64,000 nucleotides of DNA from Akkermansia sp. (GTDB lineage: Bacteria; Verrucomicrobiota; Verrucomicrobiia; Verrucomicrobiales; Akkermansiaceae). The first letter of the stretch is position 1; the number at the start of each line of letters is the position of its first letter. This document shows positions 51,521-61,065 of this stretch, one piece after another. Where the stretch lies: positions 47,210 through 111,209 of the forward strand of contig JAFWYD010000081.1 of the NCBI GenBank assembly GCA_017517805.1. The letters are read 5' to 3'. Under the pieces are notes generated by a model that searched no databases, was not told the origin of the DNA, and saw only the letters and a program-made list of their open reading frames with translations. A program made the position numbers and the translations under genes.

Positions 51521-51546
51521 AACACATAACACCACTTACAAAGTAT

Positions 51547-52731
51547 ATGAACATAACGCTCACATTTCATGCGCACCAGCCGAACCGTCTGATACCGTAC
51601 GATTTCTTCAAGATTGGCGAGCATGCTTTCTACGAAGATGACCAGATGAACGGCCGCGTGCTGAGCGCAGTAGCCGAGCGCTGCTATCTGCCCGCCAACC
51701 GCATGATGAAGCAGCTCATCGAGCTTTCCGATGGCAAGTTCAAGTTTGCGCTTGCCATTTCCGGCGTGATTCTGGAGCAGGCAAAATACCACCGTCCCGA
51801 CCTCATCACCTCCTTCCAGGAGCTGGCTGAAACCGGGTGCGTGGAATTCCTGGCCATGCCCTACTACGCTTCCCTGGCCTCTCTGTATTCCACCGGTGAA
51901 TTCGCTGAGCAGGTTGAGGAGCACTGCGACCTCATCGAAGAACTTTTCGGGCAGCGCCCCACCGTACTGTGGAACACCGGTATGCTCTACTCGAACGCCA
52001 TAGCCGCGCAAGCCTACGATATGGGCTTCGAAGGCATCATGGCCGATGGCAGCGGCCGCATGATGAGCAACCGCAACACCAACGACCTGCAGTGCGCTCC
52101 ACTCATCGACAAGACCAAGACCTTGCTGCGCCACCGCCACCTTTCCAATGACCTGGCCAACCGCCGCACCGACCCCGGTTGGAGCGAATACCCTCTCTCG
52201 CCCTATACCTTTGTGGAATGGCTGAGCGCCGAGCAGGGGCAGGTGGTCAACATCTCCATGGACTACGAGACGATTGGCGAACGCCAGGCAGATAGCACCG
52301 GCGTGTTTGAATTCTGGCGCACCATGATTACCGCAGCCCTCTTTGCCGGCAATGAATTCTACACCCCGACCGAGGCCGTGCGCACCTTCCCCTCCACCGG
52401 CACGCTTAATTGCCCGAACCCGGTAAGCTGCTCCACCTATGGTACCACCACGCATTGGAACGGCAATGTGATGCAGCAGGAGGCAATCAAGAAGATATAC
52501 GACCTCGAAAGCGCAGTAAAGGCCAGCGAAGACCGCGATATGATTCACGTGTGGCGCAAGCTGCAGAGTGCAGACCACTTCCACTACATGGAGAAGAGCA
52601 ACGGTTTCACCCCCTACCCCTCTCCGTACGATGCCTACATCTACTACATGAACGCCCTGGCAGACCTCCAGGTGCGCGTCAAGCGTGAGGCCGAGCTGAT
52701 CCATCAGGAAAGCAAGGCTACCATAGCCTGA
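51547..52731 (+). CDS. GH57 family alpha-glucan enzyme
   Basis: A 394-residue GH57 protein with the N-terminal FHAHQPNRL motif 1, ALAISGVILEQ region, motif with the nucleophile glutamate segment near VEFLAMPYYASL, WNTGMLYSN and the conserved ISMDYETIGERQ (motif 4 acid). GH57 members are amylases, branching enzymes or 4-alpha-glucanotransferases. Which one this is cannot be read directly, but the adjacency to a glycogen synthase-like enzyme supports a glycogen role. A G/C-run terminator follows at 52754. Confidence 0.85.
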   Translation: MNITLTFHAHQPNRLIPYDFFKIGEHAFYEDDQMNGRVLSAVAERCYLPANRMMKQLIELSDGKFKFALAISGVILEQAKYHRPDLITSFQELAETGCVEFLAMPYYASLASLYSTGEFAEQVEEHCDLIEELFGQRPTVLWNTGMLYSNAIAAQAYDMGFEGIMADGSGRMMSNRNTNDLQCAPLIDKTKTLLRHRHLSNDLANRRTDPGWSEYPLSPYTFVEWLSAEQGQVVNISMDYETIGERQADSTGVFEFWRTMITAALFAGNEFYTPTEAVRTFPSTGTLNCPNPVSCSTYGTTTHWNGNVMQQEAIKKIYDLESAVKASEDRDMIHVWRKLQSADHFHYMEKSNGFTPYPSPYDAYIYYMNALADLQVRVKREAELIHQESKATIA

Positions 52732-52753
52732 TACTCCTGAACCTTTCATCACC

Positions 52754-52801
52754 AGCCCCCCCCCCATTGGAGATAGCCACTTCTCTGCGAGGGGGGGGGC
52801 T
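52754..52801 (+). terminator. GH57 operon terminator with C10/G9 arms
   Basis: AGCCCCCCCC pairs with GGGGGGGGCT around a 26-base loop; the arms contain runs of ten C (52756-52765) and nine G (52791-52799). TTTCTATTTT follows. Slippage in these runs could vary the strength. Confidence 0.85.
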
Positions 52802-52831
52802 TTCTATTTTATTGAATTCTGCAACTTTTGA

Positions 52832-52860
52832 TTGACAGCCGTCCATCTACATGCTAGAGT
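52832..52860 (+). promoter_or_regulatory. Thioesterase promoter, leaderless type
   Basis: TTGACA, a 17-base spacer and TAGAGT, seven bases before ATG 52868. Confidence 0.7.
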
Positions 52861-52867
52861 GAGCTCT

Positions 52868-53587
52868 ATGGACGACCTTTCCCTCACCCACACGATTACC
52901 AGTTACGAATGCTCGGCAGACCACCTCATGAAGCCAGAGTTCTTCATGCACCTGTGCCAGGAGATGGCCGAAGAACATGCTGAAATGAACAACCTGGGCT
53001 TTGACTGGGCCGTGGAGAATCACAAAATCTGGGTTGAGACTCGCGGTAACTACGAATTACTCCGCCGCCCGGCATGGAAGGAAACCATCACGCTGCGCAC
53101 CAACACGGGGCAGGCAAGCGCGCTACAGGCCCGCCGTTTTGTGGAAATGACGGATAAGGCGGGCAACGTACTGGCCCGTGCAGACCTGCTGTGGGTGCTC
53201 ATCGATATCACCACCCGTCGTCCCTTCCCTCTGAAACGAGCCAACATACCGCTGGAAGGGCTGGAATGCCCGCCTATCACCGAGGAGCTCATCTGCCCCG
53301 AGTGGAGCCCGGAGCCGCTCGCTACTAGCGCACACACGGCAGCCCGCCGCGATATCGACTTCAACGGCCATATCAACAACAGCGCGTATCTGGTCTGGGC
53401 CCTTGACACCTTGCCGGCGGCACACACACCGGAGGGATCCCCGGTCCGTATTCACCTCGCCTTCCGCAAGGAATGCATGCTGGGAGCCGAGGTGCAGATT
53501 GAGCATTACCGCAACGGCCAGTATACTCACCACGTCATCAACTCTGCCGAAGGGGTCCGCGCCGAGGTTGACATTATGTGGGGCTAA
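52868..53587 (+). CDS. Acyl-ACP thioesterase (FatA-like hotdog)
   Basis: A 239-residue acyl-ACP thioesterase with two hotdog domains. The first half has MKPEFFMHLCQEMAEEHAEMNNLGFDW, IWVETRGNYELLRRPAWKETITLRT; the second has ARRDIDFNGHINNSAYLVWALDTLP, the motif with the catalytic histidine/asparagine. It releases fatty acids from acyl-carrier protein, setting chain length. The start MDDLSLTHT at 52868 is fixed by the promoter. It is transcribed alone. Confidence 0.87.
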   Translation: MDDLSLTHTITSYECSADHLMKPEFFMHLCQEMAEEHAEMNNLGFDWAVENHKIWVETRGNYELLRRPAWKETITLRTNTGQASALQARRFVEMTDKAGNVLARADLLWVLIDITTRRPFPLKRANIPLEGLECPPITEELICPEWSPEPLATSAHTAARRDIDFNGHINNSAYLVWALDTLPAAHTPEGSPVRIHLAFRKECMLGAEVQIEHYRNGQYTHHVINSAEGVRAEVDIMWG

Positions 53588-53593
53588 AAGAGA

Positions 53594-53622
53594 TTGCCAA
53601 GCACTTCGTTTCGGTGTATGGT
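53594..53622 (+). promoter_or_regulatory. menF-like promoter, leaderless type
   Basis: TTGCCA, a 17-base spacer and TATGGT, seven bases before ATG 53630. In-frame starts upstream fall inside this promoter. Confidence 0.6.
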
Positions 53623-53629
53623 AGCAGGC

Positions 53630-54658
53630 ATGAATGCCACCATAGGGGAAAGAATTGATGCTCTCTGCCGTCGGCAATGTGCCTTTGCGCTCTATCGTCT
53701 ACCCGGGACTGATGAGGCGGCATTCTGCATGGCGGCAGATGGCCGGACGGAGGAATCACCCCTTTCCCGTGATGGTTTTGTTGTAGCCAGCTTTGAAGGG
53801 AGCAGTCTTTTCATTCCCTCGGAACTGGACGCCCCTCCTGCACCTGATCAATGGGAAGAAATGCAGCACTCCCCGGAAGAAGAGCCAACCAGCCGCAATA
53901 AATACAGCACTCTGTTTCACCTGTACAGCAGCTTCATCCGCAAGGGAACGGTGCGCAAGATTGTGCTGGCACGTACCGCAGATACTTCAGTCCCTGCAGA
54001 TTTCTCGGTTTACCGGGCTTTCTGTGCAGCCTGCCATCAGAATCCTGCTGCATTCAAAGCCCTGGTACATACCCCCCGATATGGCACCTGGCTGTTCTGC
54101 ACGCCGGAGCAGCTGCTGACAGGCAGCAACGACTGCTGGCAGACCATGGCCCTGGCCGGTACGCGGATTCCCAACACCCTGCCCTGGGATACTAAAAACA
54201 GACGCGAACAGGCACTCGTGACTGATTTTATACGCCTGGTGCTCACCCCGCTTGCAGATGAGCTGGAAGAAGGAGAACTGGAAAATCTCCGCGCCGGGCG
54301 CATCGAGCATCTCTGCACGCGATTCAGGTGGAAAATGCCCATGGAACGCGTGCATCAGCTGCTGGAGCAACTGCCACCCACCCCGGCAGTATGCGGTTCG
54401 CCCGTGGTTGACGCACGGCGGATCCTGCAACAATACCCGGATATCAAGCGTTCCTGCTATGCCGGGTACCTGGGTCCATGGGAGAGCAACTCCATCCAGT
54501 TCTACGTGGCGTTGCGCTGCATGCAGATATTCCCAGGATTCTGCCGGCTCTATGCCGGTGGCGGTCTCATGCCAGACTCGGTTGAAGAACAGGAATGGCA
54601 GGAAACCGAAAATAAGATGGCCTGCATGAGGCAGGCCATCTCTGGCGGGGGGAGTTAG
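53630..54658 (+). CDS. menF: Isochorismate synthase-like chorismate-binding enzyme
   Basis: A 342-residue chorismate-utilising enzyme of the MenF/EntC/TrpE fold. Features are RKIVLARTA, GTWLFCTPEQLL, ALAGTRIPNT, RIEHLCTRFRWKM, PPTPAVCGSPVVDA, CYAGYLGPWE and the C-terminal FCRLYAGGGLMPDSVEEQEWQETENKM signature, which fits isochorismate synthase. It would convert chorismate to isochorismate for menaquinone or, less likely, siderophore. The other men genes are not here. It is somewhat short for MenF, lacking part of the N-terminal strand region. Its 3' end overlaps the convergent HdeD gene by four bases. Confidence 0.83.
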   Translation: MNATIGERIDALCRRQCAFALYRLPGTDEAAFCMAADGRTEESPLSRDGFVVASFEGSSLFIPSELDAPPAPDQWEEMQHSPEEEPTSRNKYSTLFHLYSSFIRKGTVRKIVLARTADTSVPADFSVYRAFCAACHQNPAAFKALVHTPRYGTWLFCTPEQLLTGSNDCWQTMALAGTRIPNTLPWDTKNRREQALVTDFIRLVLTPLADELEEGELENLRAGRIEHLCTRFRWKMPMERVHQLLEQLPPTPAVCGSPVVDARRILQQYPDIKRSCYAGYLGPWESNSIQFYVALRCMQIFPGFCRLYAGGGLMPDSVEEQEWQETENKMACMRQAISGGGS

Positions 54659-55227
54659 TCCTCTGGCGTTTCTCTCGGTGCCATGGCCAGGAACATCAGC
54701 GTCCACCCGGAGAAGATCATCTCTACAGCTATCAGCGTGCCGATCAGCCACAGGGAGGATTCCGGCCAGCCCCAGATAATCATGACACCCAGCACCAGCG
54801 AAACCAGCGCATTGAACAAGCGCCAGAAGCGGCCGGGTGTATCCCAGAGCGTGATGGTCACTCCCATGCGCAGGATACCGGCGGCTACAAGGCATGCACC
54901 TATCAGCAGGGTCCACCACTCCATCGATAAAGCCGGCATCAGCACGGTGAATATGCCGACCACCAGGTAAAGCAAAGCCGCCAGGAGATTCCACCAGCGG
55001 TTCTCGCGGTGAATGAGCCCCTGCACCAGCCTGACAACTCCGGCTACTGCCAGCACAAACCCAGCCACCCACACAGCAGAGATTCCCAGCAGAAAAGGAA
55101 AGCTGAGCAGGATGAATCCCAGCACCAGTTCCAATGCCGCTACGATACCGGCCACCCAGGGTCTGCCAAGCCATTTGTTGTTGCCACAGCATGAGCTGCT
55201 GGACGAATCAGCCCCGGGAGCATTCAT
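54655..55227 (-). CDS. HdeD-family (DUF308) membrane protein
   Basis: A 190-residue protein with about six membrane segments in three pairs (residues 20-180). It matches the DUF308/HdeD pattern: W..gi...vLGl..l..P and the acidic turn between segments (LMPALSMEWWTLLIGA). HdeD in enterics helps acid resistance. The N-terminus has SSSSSCCG, a small cysteine-rich tail of unknown use. The start overlaps the end of the superoxide dismutase gene by 20 bases, so they form an operon. Confidence 0.85.
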   Translation of the reverse strand: MNAPGADSSSSSCCGNNKWLGRPWVAGIVAALELVLGFILLSFPFLLGISAVWVAGFVLAVAGVVRLVQGLIHRENRWWNLLAALLYLVVGIFTVLMPALSMEWWTLLIGACLVAAGILRMGVTITLWDTPGRFWRLFNALVSLVLGVMIIWGWPESSLWLIGTLIAVEMIFSGWTLMFLAMAPRETPED

Positions 55228-55867
55228 GAATTACCTCCTTATTGGAATTGAAACGTTTGCAGACCGACTGCCAGCAGATGTGATTCAAAAATGCATCGAC
55301 ATAGGCTGCGCGGTCATTGCGGTATTTCAGATAGTAGGCATGCTCCCACACATCGCAGACCAGAAGCGGCCGCATGCGTGGCAACAAGGCATCCTGGTGC
55401 TTATGTGCAGCCAATACCACCAGATGATGACTCACGGCATCCTTTGCCAGAATCGCCCAGCCACTACCATGCACACCTAGTGCTGCCGCCCGGAACAAGC
55501 GGATAAACGATTCATAGCTACCGAAGGAGGCCGTGAGTGCATCGGCCAGCAGCCCGCACGGTGTGCCACCATTCATCGGCGAGAGATTACCCCAGTACAA
55601 GGTGTGCAGCATGTGACCAGCCAGATTGAAGGCCAGGTTCTGCGCCACGCACCCGGCCTGACTGGCTGGTAATTTCCCCTGCGCCAGAAGCTGCATTGAC
55701 TCTGTGGCAGCATTGGCACCTGCCACATAGGCCGCATGGTGACGACCGTGGTGCAGCGCAAGTGTTTCCTTATCCAGGAAGGGCTCCAGCGCTGCGGTAT
55801 CATACGGCAAGGGCGGCAGCACATACTGCCCGTCCCGGTATCCATCGCGTAAGCATATCGTGTCCAT
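55208..55867 (-). CDS. Iron/manganese superoxide dismutase
   Basis: A 219-residue SOD of the Fe/Mn family. Metal ligands are visible in LALHHGRHHAAYV (first His), NLAGHMLHTLYWGNL (second His) and LLVCDVWEHAYYLKYRN (Asp and last His). QDALLPRMRPLLVCDVW and GSGWAILAKD are typical. The residues that separate iron from manganese forms (around GNLSP) do not settle the metal. It removes superoxide, useful to an oxygen-stressed gut anaerobe. It shares a transcript with the HdeD-like gene. Confidence 0.93.
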   Translation of the reverse strand: MDTICLRDGYRDGQYVLPPLPYDTAALEPFLDKETLALHHGRHHAAYVAGANAATESMQLLAQGKLPASQAGCVAQNLAFNLAGHMLHTLYWGNLSPMNGGTPCGLLADALTASFGSYESFIRLFRAAALGVHGSGWAILAKDAVSHHLVVLAAHKHQDALLPRMRPLLVCDVWEHAYYLKYRNDRAAYVDAFLNHICWQSVCKRFNSNKEVIHECSRG

Positions 55868-55909
55868 GCAAAGAAGGACACCACAAGCACCTGCCTGATT
55901 CAGTAGTTG

Positions 55910-56632
55910 TTATACATCGATTGCCACTACGGTAGCATTATCGGCATACGGGTCGTTGAGAGCCTTGCATGCCTCAATGATATTGACGGGCAGGTTCCCC
56001 TCACGGTCGTTGAGGATTGCCCGGCCCTCGGGTCCCAGGATACTCGGGTCAATCACGTTTTCCGTACCATCGGTCGCCAGAATGATGCGGTCGCCGGGAA
56101 TCAGAGGATAGGGGGTCAACGGGGCATCTACCAGGTCCAGGGACTCCCCGGTCACCGCGCTGCGCAGCACATGCCCCTTGCGGAGGGCATCCTGCGCCGT
56201 CATGCCTGAGCCAATGTATTCGCGGTACAAATCGCGGTAGGAATGATCCTGGTTCAGACGGAGGAGACGACCGAAACGCCACAGATACAATGCCGTATCG
56301 CCAACGCTGACCCAGCGGAGCACGCCTGCCCCTGCAAAAACGGCCAGCAGGGTGGTACCCCCGTACACACTGCGTCGTTCAAATGAACGTCGAATTGTCT
56401 CATTGGCCACTTCGAGGGCGCGGTACATACGCTGAGCCATTGGCATATCTCCGTGCTTTTCAAAAGAGCGCACATAGGCCTCTGCCGCCATGGATGAGGC
56501 CAAAGCACCATCGTGATGCCCGCCCATGCCATCACACACAACAGACAACACTCCATCCGGGAAGAATTTGACCTGATAGGCATCTTCCTGTCTTGCACGT
56601 CTGCCAATCCACTGTACAGCCTTCGCTATCAT
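55910..56632 (-). CDS. PP2C-family serine/threonine phosphatase
   Basis: A 240-residue PP2C/Stp1-like phosphatase. The metal and catalytic motifs are in order: RARQEDAYQ (RxxxED), VVCDGMGGHHDG (DGMGG), SVGDTALYLW (GDS-like), ILATDGTENV (SDG/TDG) and PYADNATVVAIDV (DNxT). These enzymes reverse phosphorylation by Hanks-type kinases. No kinase gene is in the window, but FHA-like domains occur on two neighbours' proteins (10629 and 35448), which may read such phosphorylation. The start MIAKAVQW at 56632 fits the promoter. Confidence 0.92.
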   Translation of the reverse strand: MIAKAVQWIGRRARQEDAYQVKFFPDGVLSVVCDGMGGHHDGALASSMAAEAYVRSFEKHGDMPMAQRMYRALEVANETIRRSFERRSVYGGTTLLAVFAGAGVLRWVSVGDTALYLWRFGRLLRLNQDHSYRDLYREYIGSGMTAQDALRKGHVLRSAVTGESLDLVDAPLTPYPLIPGDRIILATDGTENVIDPSILGPEGRAILNDREGNLPVNIIEACKALNDPYADNATVVAIDV

Positions 56633-56645
56633 GTGTACTTGTCTA

Positions 56646-56674
56646 TAGATAGCACACATACGCCTGGGTGGCAA
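56646..56674 (-). promoter_or_regulatory. PP2C-gene promoter
   Basis: On the minus strand TTGCCA (56674-56669), a 17-base spacer and TATCTA (56651-56646), 13 bases before ATG 56632. Confidence 0.55.
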
Positions 56675-56693
56675 GCAAATTTGACGAATTGAG

Positions 56694-56723
56694 TTGAAAG
56701 GGGTTGGAGGGCTGTGCTAGAAT
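56694..56723 (+). promoter_or_regulatory. rnr promoter
   Basis: TTGAAA, an 18-base spacer and TAGAAT, 12 bases before ATG 56736. The leader retains an AGGA that could serve as a short ribosome-binding site. Confidence 0.6.
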
Positions 56724-56735
56724 GGGGCAGGAATC

Positions 56736-58928
56736 ATGGAATCTTCATCCTTGTCAGAGCAGTTGTACAACTACCTTTCCTCGCCAGGTTACACGCCTCA
56801 GGAACTGGCCGATATAGGCAAAGGCATGGGACTTCATCCCACCCAGCGTCGGGAACTGAAATCTGCTCTGGCCAAGGGGGTCATCCAGGGAAGAATCATC
56901 AAGCTGCGCAAGAGTCTCTACATGCTGCGCAAGCCAGTCGGCGGGGAACTGACAGGGCGCATTTCGCAGCGCGGTGGCAGGCTTTTCTTTGTGGCAGATG
57001 CCGCATCTGCTCCGAGACTGGCAGCATTGCAGGCTGAGGATGGTTGCGGGGCTCTCTATGTGGCCCCCTATTGCAGCAAGGGAGCCATGGATGGCGACCG
57101 GGTCGAAGTATCTGTCCGCGTCAAAGCCCCTGCCCGTTCGCATCACAATCGGCATCGCCCGCATGCAGCCGAGACTCGCATAGAGGTCCGGGTACTTGAA
57201 ATCCTGGAACGAGGGCGTAACCGCTGGGTAGGTAGTTACAAATCCACCGGGCGATACGGCCACATGGTCGGAGATGGCCGGACTAGTCCGGAACTGGTGC
57301 GGCTGCTCTCTCCTCCTCCCGCAGAGCTCCTGCCCGGCATGGTGGTAGTTGTGGAACCGGTGGGATACCCCATTGCCAATTCGGAAGCAACAGGACGCAT
57401 CACGCAGGTGCTGGGCTGGCCTGAGGATGAAGGGGTGCAGATTACCACCGTCATGCATAAATACGGGCTGGCAGATACCTTTCCCGCCGATGTTCTGGAA
57501 GAATCCGAGCGCATTTCAGATACCATTGATGTGGCAGAACTGGACCACCGCGATGACTGGAGGAAACGCTGCGTCATCACGATTGACCCGGAAACCGCCC
57601 GCGATTACGACGATGCCATTGCTGTCTCCCGCCACGGTACCAACTGGGAACTAGCTGTGCATATAGCCGATGTGAGCCACTATGTGCGCCCCGGCTCAGC
57701 GCTTGACCGGGAAGCCCGGGAACGCGGCAATTCCACCTACCTGCCAGACCGTGTGCTCCCCATGCTGCCACCGCGGTTATGCGATGGCATCTGCTCCCTG
57801 CGCGAGGGGGAGGACCGCCTCACCAGGCTGTGTCTCATGCAGATTAACCGCCAGGGGAAGGTTTTCAAGGCAGAGTTCCGCGATGCCGTCATCTGCTCCC
57901 GGCGCAGGCTTACCTACCCGCAGGTGCTGCAAGTGCTGCAGGGGCAGGCCGGCACCGGAGATTGCGAGGTTGATTCCATGCTGAGAGAGGCTGCTAAACT
58001 GGCACAGCTGTTGCGGCGCAAGCGCTACGAAGCCGGAGCCTTGCGGCTGGATATGCCGGAAATCCGCTTATTGACCGATGACCAGGGAGCGCCCGTTGAT
58101 GTCGAAGTTGAAACCAGCGATGAATCTCACCAGTTGATAGAGGAATTCATGCTGATAGCCAATGAATGCGTGGCACATGCCCTCAACGCTCAGGGGCTGC
58201 CTGCCATCTACCGCGTGCACGAGGCTCCGGACCCAGCGAAACTCAATGAGTTATCACAGGAACTCAAGCTCTACGGAATCAAGGCGGGTACCCTGGCTAC
58301 CCGCGAAGAACTCAATGCAGTGATGGATAAAATCGAAGGCCACCCCGATGAGGCCATTCTCAAAGTCCGGCTGCTGCGCGCTATGATGCGGGCGCGTTAC
58401 TCCACCAATGCCCTGGGACACTATGGCCTGGCCAAGGGGGATTACTGCCACTTCACCAGTCCCATCCGCCGCTATGCAGACCTGGTGGTTCACCGGGCTT
58501 TCTCCCGACTCAGCGGGACCCCGTCTCTCCCCCTGCCTTCCATCACCTCACTCGCTGCTACCGCTGAGCATATTTCTGAGACAGAGCGCAACTCTGCCGC
58601 AGCGGAGAACGAAGCGCAGCAGTTAATGATGGGGCGTTTCCTTGAGCTGCAATGCGAAAGCGAGAATCCGCGTGTCTGGGATGCAGTCGTGCTGACCTGC
58701 TGGCCCCAGGGGCTTGCAGTCGAGATACCTCTGCTCAAAGTCAAGGGCTTTGTTTCCGGGGCAGACCTGCCACACGACACCTCGTGGTACTTCGAGCGGC
58801 ACGCCGAGCGATGGACCAGCACAGATGCCCGCTGCCTGTATCCCGGTGCGAGCCTCCGGGTCATTCCTACACGGGTGGATAGCGCTACGGGATTTGCTGA
58901 TTTTCTGCCGGTTGCGTTGGGCTCGTGA
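56736..58928 (+). CDS. rnr: Ribonuclease R
   Basis: A 730-residue 3'-5' exoribonuclease of the RNB family. After a short N-terminal helix-turn-helix and cold-shock region, the RNB core has ITIDPETARDYDDAIAVSR (catalytic aspartates), LAVHIADVSHYV, RERGNSTYLPDRVLPMLPP and FMLIANECVAHAL, then the helical YRVHEAPDP, DYCHFTSPIRRYADLVVHR and the C-terminal S1 region (shorter than in E. coli). It degrades structured RNA and rRNA. It is close to the GH20 gene (47-bp gap) but that has its own promoter. Confidence 0.96.
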   Translation: MESSSLSEQLYNYLSSPGYTPQELADIGKGMGLHPTQRRELKSALAKGVIQGRIIKLRKSLYMLRKPVGGELTGRISQRGGRLFFVADAASAPRLAALQAEDGCGALYVAPYCSKGAMDGDRVEVSVRVKAPARSHHNRHRPHAAETRIEVRVLEILERGRNRWVGSYKSTGRYGHMVGDGRTSPELVRLLSPPPAELLPGMVVVVEPVGYPIANSEATGRITQVLGWPEDEGVQITTVMHKYGLADTFPADVLEESERISDTIDVAELDHRDDWRKRCVITIDPETARDYDDAIAVSRHGTNWELAVHIADVSHYVRPGSALDREARERGNSTYLPDRVLPMLPPRLCDGICSLREGEDRLTRLCLMQINRQGKVFKAEFRDAVICSRRRLTYPQVLQVLQGQAGTGDCEVDSMLREAAKLAQLLRRKRYEAGALRLDMPEIRLLTDDQGAPVDVEVETSDESHQLIEEFMLIANECVAHALNAQGLPAIYRVHEAPDPAKLNELSQELKLYGIKAGTLATREELNAVMDKIEGHPDEAILKVRLLRAMMRARYSTNALGHYGLAKGDYCHFTSPIRRYADLVVHRAFSRLSGTPSLPLPSITSLAATAEHISETERNSAAAENEAQQLMMGRFLELQCESENPRVWDAVVLTCWPQGLAVEIPLLKVKGFVSGADLPHDTSWYFERHAERWTSTDARCLYPGASLRVIPTRVDSATGFADFLPVALGS

Positions 58929-58937
58929 ACTTTGGGC

Positions 58938-58967
58938 TTGTCTATACCAGCTCTTTTCTGGTACAAT
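58938..58967 (+). promoter_or_regulatory. GH20-gene promoter, leaderless type
   Basis: TTGTCT, an 18-base spacer and TACAAT, eight bases before ATG 58976. Confidence 0.65.
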
Positions 58968-58975
58968 CGCCCGTC

Positions 58976-61003
58976 ATGAAGAGACTCATACGAATACTTG
59001 CAACTGGTATTCTGTGTGCCAGCGCGGCCCTTGCAGAATGGAGCTCACCCCACGATCTGAAACTCGAAGCAGAGGCACCCAATGCGCTCATTCCCTTCCC
59101 CCGCGAGGTCGAGTGGAAGGAGGATGCGGTAAAGCTTCCCAAGGCAGACAAGTGGACAATCAAAGGCAAGGCTGCGGCAACTGAGCCTGTGAAACTGGCA
59201 TGGAAGGCTCTTCTGGGTGAGGTGGTAGGCAAAGGTAAGGGCAAGATGACCGTGCATCTCAAACCAGCCGGTGATGAGTTGGAAGCCGATGCCAAGGCTG
59301 AGGGGTACATCCTGACCGTGAAGAAAAAGAATATCACCATTCAGGCTGCGGAAACGGCCGGGTTCTTCTACGGATTGCAGACACTCCGCCAGCTCGTCAA
59401 GGGCAAGAAGACGCTCCCCGAATGCAGGATTAAGGACTGGCCCGCATTCAAGTATCGCGGCTATATGCAGGATTGCGGCCGCAATTTCCGCAAGATTGAC
59501 CGTCTTAAAAAAGAACTCGATCTCGCCGCACAGCTCAAAGTCAACCTCTTCCATTGGCACATGACCGATTACCCCGCCTGGCACATCCAGTGCAAGGCAT
59601 ATCCCGAGCTCAATGCCGCGAAGCATCGCACCCGCGACCTGAACGACACCTACTCCTATGCCGACATCCGCGAGGTGTTCGAGTACGCCCGCCAGCGCTG
59701 CATCACCATCATCCCGGAGCTGGATATGCCCGGCCACAGCGCCTACTTCGACCGCGCTTTCGGCTTCAAGATGCATAGCCCTGAGGGCATGAAGATCATC
59801 GCTAAACTGCTGGATGAATTCTGCAAGGAAATTCCGGCAGATATCTGCCCTATCATCCATTTCGGGGCCGATGAAGTGCGTATCCCCAATGCTGCTGAAT
59901 TTGTGGGTATGGTCACCCAGAAGCTCCAGGAGCACAACCGCATCCCGATGCAATGGGCCAGCAACCGCGACCTGCCGGTGGCAGATACATCCATCGAACA
60001 GCGCTGGGGTGAAGGCCCGAATACGGCCGATAAGTCCATCGACCCGGCCCGCATCACCCGGCGTGCTTTTGATTCCACCATGGGCTATGCCAATCTGCTT
60101 GACCCGGCCATGCTGGTGCGCCGCTATTTCTTCATGCGCCCCTGCGGCTCTGCCAAGGGCGATGATAAGAAACTCGGCACCATCATCTGCTACTGGCCCG
60201 ATGGCAAGGTAGATAACAAGGAATGGATCCCTGGCTTCTGCACCATGTGGCCGGGCATGATGGCCATGGCCGAGCGTTCCTGGATTGGCGGCGGGAGCAA
60301 TGGCGATTCCCTGCCGTTGGAAATGCCGGCCCCGGATACCGAAGCAGGCAAGGCCTACTCCCTTTTCGAAGCCCGCATGGCCAGATTGCGCAAGACTACC
60401 TTCAAGGATGAAGACTTCCCCATGTGGCCCGAAAGCAGGATGAGCTGGCAGGTCGTAGGGCCTGTGGCAAAGGACCAGGCTGATTCCACCCGCAAGGCCG
60501 TGCTCCAGGGGGAGACCGGTGGAGCAGATACCCGCACGGCCTATTGTGCCAACCTGTATTTCCGCACACGCCCGGACACCGGCTACCTGGGCATGTTCAT
60601 GCACTCCCGCCCCGGCAACACCGTCTGGGCTACTACTACCATCGAGGTTGCCAAGGCCGGCTCCTATCCCTTCATGATTGGTTTCGATGCCCCGGCCCGT
60701 TCCAACCGCCGCTGGACGGGCGTGCCCAAAAACGGCGAATGGTCGCAGGCAGGCACCCGCATCTGGATCAATGGCGAAGAAGTCCGCAACCCCAGGGTTT
60801 ACAAGAACGCCGGACAATTCAACCACCCCGGCAACGCCTGGAACTTTGAAAATCCTCTCAGGCAGGAAGAAGTCTGGTGGGTGCTGCCCCCAACCGAACT
60901 GAAGCTCAAAAAGGGCCGGAATACCATTATCATCGAGCAGCCCTACATCGGAGAACACCAGTCGTGGGGCATCTCCTTCATCCCCCTTTTCAAGCATCAT
61001 TGA
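58976..61003 (+). CDS. Secreted GH20 beta-N-acetylhexosaminidase
   Basis: A 675-residue GH20 enzyme with a signal peptide (MKRLIRILATGILCASAALA). The N-terminal GH20b-type domain (residues about 35-125) precedes the (beta/alpha)8 barrel: FKYRGYMQDCGRNF, LFHWHMTDYPAWH, PELDMPGHSAY and IIHFGADEVRIP, where the Asp-Glu pair is the substrate-assisted catalytic site. A C-terminal beta domain follows (about 480-675). It cleaves terminal N-acetylhexosamine from mucin-type glycans. The usual GGDE is GADE, a mild variant. The promoter overlaps the end of rnr. Confidence 0.9.
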   Translation: MKRLIRILATGILCASAALAEWSSPHDLKLEAEAPNALIPFPREVEWKEDAVKLPKADKWTIKGKAAATEPVKLAWKALLGEVVGKGKGKMTVHLKPAGDELEADAKAEGYILTVKKKNITIQAAETAGFFYGLQTLRQLVKGKKTLPECRIKDWPAFKYRGYMQDCGRNFRKIDRLKKELDLAAQLKVNLFHWHMTDYPAWHIQCKAYPELNAAKHRTRDLNDTYSYADIREVFEYARQRCITIIPELDMPGHSAYFDRAFGFKMHSPEGMKIIAKLLDEFCKEIPADICPIIHFGADEVRIPNAAEFVGMVTQKLQEHNRIPMQWASNRDLPVADTSIEQRWGEGPNTADKSIDPARITRRAFDSTMGYANLLDPAMLVRRYFFMRPCGSAKGDDKKLGTIICYWPDGKVDNKEWIPGFCTMWPGMMAMAERSWIGGGSNGDSLPLEMPAPDTEAGKAYSLFEARMARLRKTTFKDEDFPMWPESRMSWQVVGPVAKDQADSTRKAVLQGETGGADTRTAYCANLYFRTRPDTGYLGMFMHSRPGNTVWATTTIEVAKAGSYPFMIGFDAPARSNRRWTGVPKNGEWSQAGTRIWINGEEVRNPRVYKNAGQFNHPGNAWNFENPLRQEEVWWVLPPTELKLKKGRNTIIIEQPYIGEHQSWGISFIPLFKHH

Positions 61004-61065
61004 AGTATTTTCAACATTATTCCGGCAGATGACATCCAACAATCTGAGGCACACGCGCAAGATTC

